A DNA stretch of 64,000 nt, from positions 62,001 to 126,000 of the forward strand of contig JASANG010000662.1 in NCBI GenBank assembly GCA_030248215.1, given 5' to 3'. Below the pieces are notes generated by a model that was not told the DNA's origin, searched no databases, and saw only the letters and a program-made list of their open reading frames with translations. Made by a program: the position numbers and the translations under genes. Positions 54,501 to 64,000 of the stretch are shown in pieces. The stretch is from Enoplolaimus lenunculus. Its lineage: Eukaryota > Nematoda > Enoplea > Enoplida > Thoracostomopsidae. Each line of letters begins with the position of its first letter. Positions within the stretch are counted from its first letter, which is position 1.

Positions 54501-57500
54501 CAACATTCCAACTTCGGGATGTGCGCAGGCTGAGCTTTGTTCAAAATATGCAGTTACACCCTAGTCGGTTACGAAGCGAAATATTTCGTAAAATGTAACA
54601 CTTACCTGGCTCCGAATATACGAGTCTAAATTTGCGTCCATGAGCAGCGTCCAAGTTTTATGGTCTTCTAATTCTGGATTTTCGTTCGATCCAATAATGT
54701 CAGTGTCGTAGTCTGGATAGTCGTATAGTTGATACATACAGTACACTGACGGTTTTGTGTCTAAATAAAATCCTGATTTTATTACAAGTTTTGTTAATAA
54801 TCTTATCGTTTGCTTCACTTATTTTATAACTATTTTCTGTACAGAACTGCATTTCTGAAATTTGAGCAAGTGACATTACGTCTTTCATACGTTATAATGT
54901 GTGCACTTTGCATATGCAACATCTGACAGCACAGTTAGCTGCTCGAGTTATATATACAAGTTTTGCGTAGACGGTTTAGCGGACATTTTATTCCGTTTTA
55001 TTTATCGGAAATGTCCCATTTAGGTGCACAATAGGTGTGGAATATCTGATATACACATAGTTTGCTTTGAAAATTAATTTTTCCAAAAATTAAATTTTAC
55101 TTTAACATTTTGAGTTTCACTCCAAAATTTCAATTTTTCCTTCGAGATACATGTTTTCGTGCTAAAATTTGAATTTACCACCAAAATTTGAATTTTTCCG
55201 CCAAATTTTAAATTTACAGTCAAAAGAAAAATATTCCGCCAACATATTTTAAATGTTCCCCCTAAGATTGCAACTTTTCCGTCAAAATTACAATTTTGCT
55301 ATTGAAATGTAAGCTTGCGCGCCAAAATTGGAATTTACCGCTAAAACTAGAACTTCCCGCAAAAATTTGAAATTTCCCTCACAGTTAGAATTTCCCATAA
55401 AATTACGGAAGTCTGCATACCGCTCGAGCATTTGGATTCGTCCGCTGCACCATTTTCGAAACCGCTTATGTGTCCAATAGCATCGCAACTGATGCGAAAA
55501 AAAACATTTGTAAACACTATAGACATATGTACTGTCTATTCAAAACGGTAAGGACGTTGCATTTGCGGAGCGCACACATTATAACGTATGAGTGACATTA
55601 CTTACTGTATCAATGTTTATTTCCATGGCGAATTGCAATTAATTGTTCTTAAGTCTGCGCTAAATTTTGCATCCTAATGATTTTTGAAGCATTAGTTTAT
55701 GGCACTTCTTATAGTCAAAATGATTAAATTAATTGCCAGTAGTGCATTTAAGATTTTGCATTTGTGAACGCTACAAAACAGTACAAAAGCTGGTTGAAAG
55801 AGAACTTTTTCATAACTGCAGAACTAAAAACTAAAACAGAACCAACTTTCAATAAACGACTTCAGATTGCGACATCGATGAATGTGAATATTTAACTGGT
55901 TTGTTTGTTCATCTGGACCAGCATCGGCGACACTTTGATTTATATTTAAATCGCCTCGCGTGGCTGCCTGTTGATCGTCAGCCAGATATCCCAAAGCCCG
56001 ACTTCGTTCCTAGATGGCAAAACACAAACAGACACAATGTTATATATTAACGGTGTCGGTCCATGTTACTTTAAGGGGCGCCCTGGTTTCTGATGGGTCC
56101 ATAACAAAGTAGGTTTAGATTCTTGATTACATTTTTTGCTTAGGCTTAGGCTTAAGAACACATTTTTACAACGCTTAGGCTTAGGAATGCGCTTAAAACC
56201 TACTGTTACGCTCCTCAAAGTAACATTGGCCAACAGTATCAATACAGCAAAATGTACAAAATTGAATTGACTTTTCTACGTTTTTAACATATATTGATAG
56301 ACGAACTTCTATTTTTAAAAGAACTTGTTAAATATGTTCCAGGCCTTTTCATACAAAAACCGTAGAATTGCAGGATGAATGTTAAAGAAACTGACAGATT
56401 TGATGCCGTTCGAAGGTATCGATGCCAAAACCAATTTGAGTATAATTTTGTTTCACTTGATAAACGTCAACTTTGGTTAAACTCCATAAACTGCTATGTC
56501 GATCATACCTTGTATAGGCTGAACGCTTTATCAACCGGAACACGTATTTGGATCCAGTAGTCAATTGTTGCGTACACCTCACCAACGCTGTCACTAGAGA
56601 TTCCTAAAATAATTGATACCAGAGATGTGGAAGTGCGGTGACCTGCTGCTAAACTCGAATCATTTATTCAAACTGCGCCATGAACCCGTACAAAAACCTT
56701 CCCCTATCTGCCCCATTTTGAGTATTATAGCAAAAAATTACAGATTTTAAACGATTTTTATGTTGATTATTGTATTTTCTATACAACCTTAGACTGTGCA
56801 AATATCATTGAGAAACGCTTATTGCAAGTGGGATATCCTAACATAGTGGACGTAAAATCATGAAAGGAAAAACATCATGCCTTATGGGAGGGCGCAAAAT
56901 ATAACAGATTGCAAATCATCATAGGGGCGGACGTCATAAATTTTAAGCAGCAATATATTATGTAGGACAAAATGTTAGACCCCGGGACGTGGCAAAATAT
57001 CACACGACACCTATCCTGTCACCTTAGGGCAACAAAATAACCTTCGAGCCATGTGGCCCTCACACAACTTCAATCACGGACAGCAACTATAAATACAACT
57101 TTATTTTCTTGCTCCACTAATTATGCAAAACCCAACTCTGCAGAGCATAATCGGTGGTCTTAGCAAATTTAAACATTAATTGCGTTACCTAAATTTCGAC
57201 TCACCTCCTGCTTTAAATAGCGGATTTCATTTTCCAGCACCTAAGGTTATTTATTATCTCCATTACATTGTCCACTGACAGCTGACTACTAGTGTTGATA
57301 TTGCGAGTAAAAATTAAGCAGATTTATATACACTGCAAAAAATGGTGAGTCAAATTGACTCTCTCCGAAATAGGCTCTACGGGACTACACAAACTGAGTC
57401 AAATTCGACTCCGCCAGAGCCAAATTCGGCTCACTGAGTCGCACGTTTGACTCTGGCGGAGTCGAATTTGACTCAGTTTGTGTAGTCCCGTAGGGCCTAT

Positions 57501-60500
57501 TTCGGAGGGAGTCAATGTGACTCACGATTTTTTGCAGTGTAGATAGTTTTCTGCACTCAGTTTACGTAATCAAATTCGGATTTGAGACAACAAAAACACA
57601 ACTATTCACCCGTTAAGAAAAGTGTTCCGTGAAGTCGCGCTTGCGGATGATCAAGTAGATCCTGCATGAACAGTTGTCCGGCCGCCAGGGTTACGTACGA
57701 TGTTCCGAAAGCTTGGTGAAGTTCCAAAACAGCGGAATCCTGCCAAAAAAATCATTACGTGTCAATGTTATATCCTATCAAGTTTAATATAATCTTGTTC
57801 AATGATATGTATTAAATACGCAACGAAAATTAGTTGAACACGTTGGTATGTCTGAAATTTTCCACCAGTAGCATCATGCAATTTCTAACGCAGAAATATT
57901 TGTCACCGCGCGCGTGAAAGAAAAACTAAACCTAAAGAGTAAAAAAGGCCGACTCAGCTGCAATACTTCAAAACCGTAAAAGCTGCCACAGTTGATAAAC
58001 GTTTTTGACTGTCTTATTATATTTAGATATTCTTTTATCGAATTGATCAATATTTTTTTAGCAATAATTATTGTTATAACGTACGTAATAAAACGCTTAA
58101 TTCACTTTCGTGAGTACTTTTGTGAACGGTTAGTCGAGTTTAACATTTTGAATTCATTCGCTTGTTATGCTAGGTACATTTTGAGCAATTTACAGGTTAA
58201 TGCACTAATTTGATGTTGTTAAATTCAAACTTGCAAACATTTTTTATTTAAACTTGTTCAAAACCGCCTGACTTGCTTGATTAAGACTTGTTGGCAACGT
58301 TGTAAAATAAACATTTGCCTATCCAGGTCAAAAATGACCTTTGTTCGACATGGCCTCCTGGAGCGAAGGCCACCTTATGTGCTTCAAAACGGCGAAAACT
58401 GCAGTTGTACTCTCAACACAGTGAGCAGGGCAATCGTATTTTGAGTGGAGTTGCTGATTGGCTGTATGAAAGTGCTATTCTGGCACATAACTCAACTAGG
58501 AACATCAAATTCGCACACGAGACAATATTCGCCGCAACCGTAACTAATTAATATGCACGCTGCACAGATGTTTCAGTAGCTTTAAGGCGATAAACAAAAC
58601 ACAAAGTAAATCTTGAAAGATACAAAATTTTAGTAGCATTTGAAACCGAGGTAAATCAAAATCACAGCGTTAAGATTGCTGCAAGACAATGAATTCAGGT
58701 TACCACACACAATTTCAATTTTGGCAACTTGTCCAGGTTTTGCCAACAGCTAAGATGAAAATGCTGAACATATATTTTTCTTGCATTGATTGAAAAACTA
58801 GCTGCAATAAACGTTCTGCAACAAAAAATTTTCAAAATTCGAATGCATTTTCATTGCGCAAACATTTTATCTGAGCCGCTAGCAAAAACACATTTCCTTG
58901 CCGGAGGGCCGTGACTAAAACTTTGCTGAAAACAATCGGAAGTTGTGAATTTCGCAAAATATTTCTACTATTAACATATGGCATTAACTGGGCAACATCT
59001 GTTTAAGCGAAAAATTTTCAGTTTACTATCTATAACCCCTTCTCACATTGAGTTGCCTTAGGCAGCTCAGCGCATTGTATATACGTTAAATAATATATAT
59101 CGCACCGTGTTTAACAATTGCAACACGTATACATAGTACTAAATCACCACAAGACGTGAGAGCCCCCTCGGGCTCGAGCGTCAAGCTCCTATAGCTGAGT
59201 GGTGATGGTATACGCCTCCCACTTCAGTCACTGGAGTTCGAATCCTAGCATAAAAGTAGGCCTCAGGGGAAATAGAAAATATTCATGTGAGAAAGGGTTA
59301 ATGTTTAATGATGATGATATTATAGCCTCAAGTGATGTTCGATGTACCGCGATGTAAACTAACATTAAACGGCAAAGATAAGTTAGGGCAACACAAAAGC
59401 TACTCAAGCGAAACTGTTGACCTTTAAGAAGTGCGTAACCTTCATTGTCAAAGTTACCAAGCATTGTGTTGTAACCGCATGCACTGTACAATATTCTATT
59501 TGTCAAATACGAGCAGACAATCGTTAACTATTTGAAATGACAACCTAATCTGGTGGTCATGCGTACGTTACAAGTGAATTTTTTTGTTAATTTCGCAGTT
59601 CATCTTGAAAATTGGTGACCAGTACTTTGCGTCACTTATAACCATAGTACTGTTTGTCATGATTTTCTTCAAACTTTGCACAATTAACTTAATTTGTATT
59701 AAGAATTAATAGATTTTGTACTGCTCATCCTTTACTTAGAAAAATGACAAATTCATTTAATTAAACATTTTGTGAGGTACCCATGGTCCAAGCGTAATAT
59801 TGGTGATATACAGCATAAATCAACTCCCTCAGGTTACCATTACAATAATACACGAACCGCGTTAAACAGGTACGAAGCCATTCATTCGAACTCATAACGT
59901 ACGGATTACTGGCCTGTGATTCCACACTACAATGGCACTGATAGCGCTAAGTAATTGTAAGTTAATTCATAACCAGAGTATATTTTTGGTCGTAACACAG
60001 TCTTTGCTCAATTATCACAAAGCGCTTTGCGATATACGTGAAACTGCAAACTTTGTCTGGACCTAAAGCTTACGTAACTCAACTTAACGAATTTGATCCT
60101 TTCCATCATTGCTGATTATCGCGGGGTCTGCCCTTCCACTGACTCAGGAGACCTGTTGGGGAACATATAACGTGGAGGGAATATGGTGTCAATTTTTGTG
60201 TTTCTAGGAAAGTGGAAAAATTGGAGAAGCTCAGCGGGGTCGGAGTCGGAGCGGTGTTTAAACTCGTATATGAATAACAAACCCTCTCCCCTACTACTCT
60301 GTAAAAACACTACTTAAAACATTATAGTTATATTTTACTAACTTTTTTAAGTATAAATGTACTAAATATTGAGTAAATATTTGCTTAAATAACTTAAATA
60401 AGTAAAACTACTGCAGTTATTTCCTGATTGATTAAGTAAATGTAAAGCTAAAAATTTTGTGTTTGCTTAAAGTTAAGTAAAACTTTGCCAAGCACCATAG

Positions 60501-63500
60501 TAAGTACAACCGGCGCTTACTTCGGCAACAGTTTTACATAATTTTAAGTATATCTTTTAGTGAGTAGGGAAACTTCAGTGGATTATACTCACCTGATGTA
60601 AGAATGCAACTGTGTACATTCAGCGCAGAAAAGAATGTAAACAGCGCGCCGCCTTGTGTTTTCAGTAAACCTGTTCACAATATTGGTGCAAAAACGCCAC
60701 TATTATTCCAGTGGCAAAAAAAGTGCTTCTTCATATTGTAACAAATGCGAATATTCGTCGCAATGTTCAATGTGTATTGAATGTATCAACCCCCAAGTTT
60801 TCGCAATCTCTCGTTCTCCACACTGGCACGGAGCGAAACAAAATATAATTATACTGGAAATGGAAAAGCAATTTTGTACCGTTGGTTAATAAGAGGCAAA
60901 TAGTCAAAATAGAGTTTTCGGTACGGGCACTGACTGCTTGTTGAGCTAAATATAAATCTAATTCCATCGTTGTTTGACACCCATCGGTTGGTTGGAGAAG
61001 ATAACCCCACCGTTAGGTTACTTTCTGTTTATACTTTGGAGTCACCACATCTGAGCAGTTTACGACACAGTCGTACTTACCAAATGTAAATAGTGCAGGA
61101 AAAAATCGTTTACAATTACAGTATAACGAGCAGTGTAGTCGATATCCGCGCTATAAAGCAAAATGCTAGTTCATTCGAGTGGTACAAATATCAAACCGTT
61201 ACGGAGTCTAACGAAAAAATGAGAACTTCTCGTGAGCCTAAACCTAAGTTTGAATCGGATTTCGGCGTTAAAAGTCTGAAAATGTTTTCAAATAAATGTT
61301 CCTAGTTTCGCTATTCCCACCGCCCCAACAATGATGATAAACTTTAACAAAACGTTGGAAATGTTTAAATATTATATTTTTGGCATGCAATACAACAACA
61401 AGAAAAAAAACAAAGGCGACTGCAGTCGATAAGGTAAAGTAGCTTTGCGTTTACGTTCTCAAAATCATTTGCGACGTGTTTCAACTATGCCAAAACTTGT
61501 GACTTGTGGCGGCACAAGTGCTTTGAAAGATATGCTTACATGGGCCCTTTAACCACTGGCGTAAATTGTAACTCGAAATGAAAAAATTCAATCGAAACAA
61601 AAATTGTCACGTCCTTTGATTGCATTGTCGCAAGTGCGTCGTCAGAGAGTTGAATCTTAAACAGCAAACTTTTAGTGTGTTCGATAGGGCGAAAAAAGTA
61701 ACAAACGTATAGTTTGTTAGGAAAGATAAAACATTTTCCACCTTACATCACAACGTATATATGTCATAGCCCAAATCGTAATTCAGCCTTAATCCGAATT
61801 GGGCTTGTACAAAGCGGAATTATGACTCGGGCTAGCCTAAGGCCGAATCAAGTCTGATACAGTTGTGCGTTTTCTGATTGGCCACTTGATAACGTCAAAT
61901 TAGATTGTGTACAATCCAGCTTATACTGCGCTCGCCAATGTCAAAAAATGTCCCACCATTTTAATACCTAGCTAAGTTACGAACACTCTCTAAACATAAT
62001 GTCATTTTAGCTAGCTATACAAATGACCTACAAAATAAAGCAACCGGGCAAAAATAGTGTGTAAAAACATCACCCTTCTAAAATACAGTGCGAATTGTGC
62101 AGTCAACGTTTAGAAACTGCAGGGTTTAAAATTTTTGTTATTTTTTCAAATTTTGACCCATAAACTCAAATCATGGGGAAAATGTAAATTTTAGAGCGAA
62201 ATTAAAAATTTGTCGGGCAATGCAAATTTTGGCAGCAAATTTAAATTTTGGCGGGACATTCAAATTTTGGCGGGAAAACTTAAATTTTGGCGGGAAACTT
62301 AAATTTGGCGGGAAAATTTAAATTTTGGCGGCAAAATTCAAATTTTAGCCTGAAAATTCACAGTTAAGCGTGAATTTCAAAATTTTTCGATAAAGTCTAT
62401 TTTTGGCGCATTAAAAACACGTTTTCAAAATACCCTGGAATTTTCGAACATATTCTAAGAATAGGCTGCAAAAAACAACATAGGTGCTAGCTGATGAAAA
62501 TAATTGCAGCAGTAATGTTATAGCTATTTTCCAATAATAACATGAACATTTTTCGACATTGGGAGCGCAGTACAACCTGGATGGTGCATTAGTATAACAA
62601 TCTGCCTGGCAGGGAACAGGTACTTAAGCATTAATTAGACAATGAGAAAAGAGTATTCGCATCAGCTAATCGTATTTGAGTATGGCATTAAGGTAGTAAC
62701 CAATCATAAGGCGTGACTTGTAGCAGAAAAAGAAGTATCCCGTGGACTAGCCCAAGTCGTATTCCGCACTGGACTAGCCCAATTTGGAATTGGGCTAGCC
62801 CAATTCGGAATTGGGCCGAATTACGGCTTGGGCTACGACATATATAAAGTTCAAAAATATTTAAACATATTGAACAGGTGTTGTATATAGAACTTTTCAA
62901 ATGAAATTCAAGGTAAAACATAATAACCTTAGAAATATGAATTTCGACCAAATTTTGGCCAGCCTCAAGATTTTCGACGTCGTCCATTTCTTGTTCAACC
63001 TTCTGCAATAAAAATTAACAATAAATAAAAAAACTAAAATTGCATTGCACATATTCTACTTTGTTACCAAAAATTATTACACAGATAATTCATGGGTTAC
63101 TTTGCTACTGGATGCAAAGTTACTTTGTAAGGCCGAAAACAATACTGGAGGCTATTTACTTAAAAATACGGAAGCCAGTGCCTCTAACAATTGATATCCA
63201 TGTGAATGGAAAAATCTTACCTCTGACGGAACAGGAATCGTTGCCGGCCTGATTCCGCTCGCAATATCGTGAATTTGGCGTTCGAGTTTCTAAAATATTC
63301 CTATTTATATGCTTTTCATGGTGTATTAAGAAAAATGTTTGAAATACATGTAACACTCATCACTGATGCAGGAATAACTAATAGGACCGTTCGTACCTAA
63401 AAGCAAAAACAAAGTCGGTGCCCATATGACAAAATGTACTGTTTCAAGTACCCTTTTGAATTTTTGTCCATTGTTCTAATTGTTTATCAACCGCACTAGT

Positions 63501-63883
63501 AAATGTGACGCCACAATCTTTACCACATGATTGTTTACAATTAAGTAGAGCACTTCAATAACAAACCGTTTAAATTATAATAAGCTTAAACCTGTATGCG
63601 TGCCGCTCTTTCATCTAAAAGTTCGACAAGATTTTTAAGTTTGTTTTCATAGTCACGTTTCAGCGATTCCATTCTTCTGGTTACCGATTCTGCCTAAAAT
63701 TAATAAATGTTTAGACTTGCAGCAAAAATCAGTTTTACAAAATTACTTCCTATAAATAGACACCAATTCTAACATGTTTGCATCGATTTTAATGTGCCGT
63801 AGAAAACAATATTCATAACATGTTCATTTATTTCAGACATCTTGCAATTGAAGCTGTAGATTTCGAGAACGTATTTGCAAAGA
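45570..63883 (-). CDS. RPGRIP1L: RPGRIP1L-like ciliary transition-zone protein, C-terminal 883 residues, 5' partial
   Basis: Scaffold of the ciliary transition zone (MKS5/NPHP8 in worms). Exons read from the right edge: 63839-63883, 63592-63693, 63221-63289, 62928-63002, 61540-61655, 61081-61150, 57610-57739, 56509-56603, 55847-56009, 54606-54760, 53443-53571, 52756-52854, 51934-52507, 51585-51640, 48598-48640, 48265-48324, 47634-47824, 47258-47471, 46467-46539, 46029-46135, 45570-45655. The total is 2652 nt, in frame throughout. The first exons are coiled coil (DERAARIQKLERQIHDIA). A first C2 domain follows (QNLVEIHISK, FTPVVKG, VNDFFLHYL, LELHQAFGTS, IDYWIQIRVP). A second C2 has LNIHIHRCRNLK, DTDIIGSNENP, LLPLAHNKPIRGTF and SLNWKYAYIPP. 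A Ser/Glu/Gln-rich linker of about 250 residues leads to a third C2-like region and a C-terminal strand. The 5' border of 51934-52507 is weakly supported, and several donors are non-consensus (GTTGGT, GTCCGA, GTTATT, GTCTGA). The gene continues beyond the window. Confidence 0.85.
48705..51405. mobile_element. TIR element about 2.7 kb (GACCCGAATAAGAGG ends) in RPGRIP1L intron
   Basis: Left end GGGACCCGAATAAGAGGGG and right end CCCCCTCTTATTCGGGTCAC, both flanked by TA (48703-48704, 51406-51407). The plus strand is G/T-rich compared with the flanks. No recognisable transposase was seen; the longest frame is 80 residues. It lies between the exons at 51585 and 48640. A shortened derivative is at 25651-25910. 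Confidence 0.75.
55060..55405. repeat. Tandem-like CCGCCAAAATTTGAATTT repeats
   Basis: About ten irregular copies at 20-30 bp spacing of (T)TTTCCGCCAAAATTTGAATTT. The complementary form is found inside the element at 61755-62846. It lies in an RPGRIP1L intron. Confidence 0.7.
57331..57539. mobile_element. Full palindromic MITE, 209 bp, TA duplication
   Basis: Starts CACTGCAAAAAATGGTGAG and ends CTCACGATTTTTTGCAGTG, flanked by TA (57329-57330, 57540-57541). Nearly the whole length is self-complementary: GACTCCGCCAGAG against CTCTGGCGGAGTC, and GGGACTACACAAACTGAG against CTCAGTTTGTGTAGTCCC. It would fold into one long hairpin. No coding capacity. Confidence 0.88.
59187..59260 (+). other. tRNA-like sequence with A and B boxes (possible SINE head or tRNA pseudogene)
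   Basis: TAGCTGAGTGG resembles a pol III A box, and GAGTTCGAATCC at 59233-59244 is a good B box about 33 nt later. The acceptor and T stems pair poorly, so a working tRNA is unlikely. On the minus strand near 59875-59937 another GAGTTCGAAT with a GTAGTGTGG A-box-like stretch occurs. Confidence 0.35.
60287..60571. repeat. Imperfect inverted-repeat element with TTAAGTA motifs
   Basis: CCCTACT at about 60288 and AGTAGGG at about 60571 bound a segment rich in TACTTAA / TTAAGTA. The ends align imperfectly over about 35 bp and no target duplication was seen. Confidence 0.35.
61755..62846. mobile_element. TIR element about 1.1 kb with TTTGGCGGGA repeats, in RPGRIP1L intron
   Basis: Left TATATGTCATAGCCCAAATC faces right GGCTTGGGCTACGACATATA. 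The inverted repeat extends about 45 bp (with GTAATTC, GGCC and CCGAATTGGGCT). The ends look like TA insertions. 62200-62345 contains four TTTGGCGGGA copies plus variants. It lies between exons 61540-61655 and 62928-63002. Confidence 0.75.
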
Positions 63884-64000
63884 CTGACAAAAAGTGTCAC
63901 CAATTCAGAATGGAAATGGACATTGTTTGCTTGTTTCTTTGAATGCAAATAATCCCAAAGCAGACCACCCTAACCGTATTGTCTCAATGCCGTATAGCGT

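Noticed and set aside
55421-55488. Exon-like segment on the minus strand reading CDAIGHISGFENGAADESK
   Set aside because: It starts in phase 2, but the preceding exon at 55847-56009 ends in phase 1. Joining 55847 directly to 54760 gives the expected C2-domain spacing.

Overview
The window looks like an intron-rich, AT-rich nematode genome. The strongest evidence is a complete nematode cuticle collagen gene on the minus strand: an N-terminal cuticle-collagen domain with one membrane segment, a basic processing site, cysteine clusters and interrupted Gly-X-Y blocks. Degenerate clusters of TTAGGC, the nematode telomere hexamer, agree with this. The dense introns (24 coding exons in the coatomer gene) and heavy load of small DNA transposons would suit an early-branching nematode such as a mermithid or other enoplean. 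That placement is inference.

Layout. 2425-5244 (+): the last seven coding exons of transportin-3, with the start left of the window. 5245-19043: about 14 kb with no recognisable gene, made largely of nested non-autonomous DNA transposons. 19044-21362 (-): cuticle collagen, five exons, 281 residues. 21363-26209: gene-free, with a tRNA-like sequence, a small pogo-type element, two hAT-type elements and degenerate repeats. 26210-40360 (-): the whole coding region of coatomer subunit gamma, 24 exons and 896 residues, with every splice phase agreeing. 40361-45569: gene-free, with a minisatellite and hAT-like fragments. 45570 to beyond the right edge (-): the C-terminal part of an RPGRIP1L-like ciliary transition-zone protein, 21 exons found, giving 883 residues.

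The four genes share no pathway: nuclear import of SR proteins, cuticle, COPI vesicle coat, and cilium base. No operon or functional cluster is evident. Introns are defined by strong TTTTAG-type acceptors (TAG more frequent than CAG, and a noticeable share of AAG) and by rather loose donors.

The most interesting part is the repeat landscape. At least eight small elements have clear terminal inverted repeats and an 8-bp target-site duplication, exact or off by one or two bases, as for the hAT superfamily. Others have TA duplications. Almost every family carries its own short motif amplified many times inside it: CCGGAACC, GAGACC, ATCGGC, TACCCGCG, TGACTCA, GGGAAATTGA or TTTGGCGGGA. Some of these motifs match known animal transcription-factor sites (AP-1-like, E2F-like, octamer-like). 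All coordinates and translations were read by eye and no database search was run.
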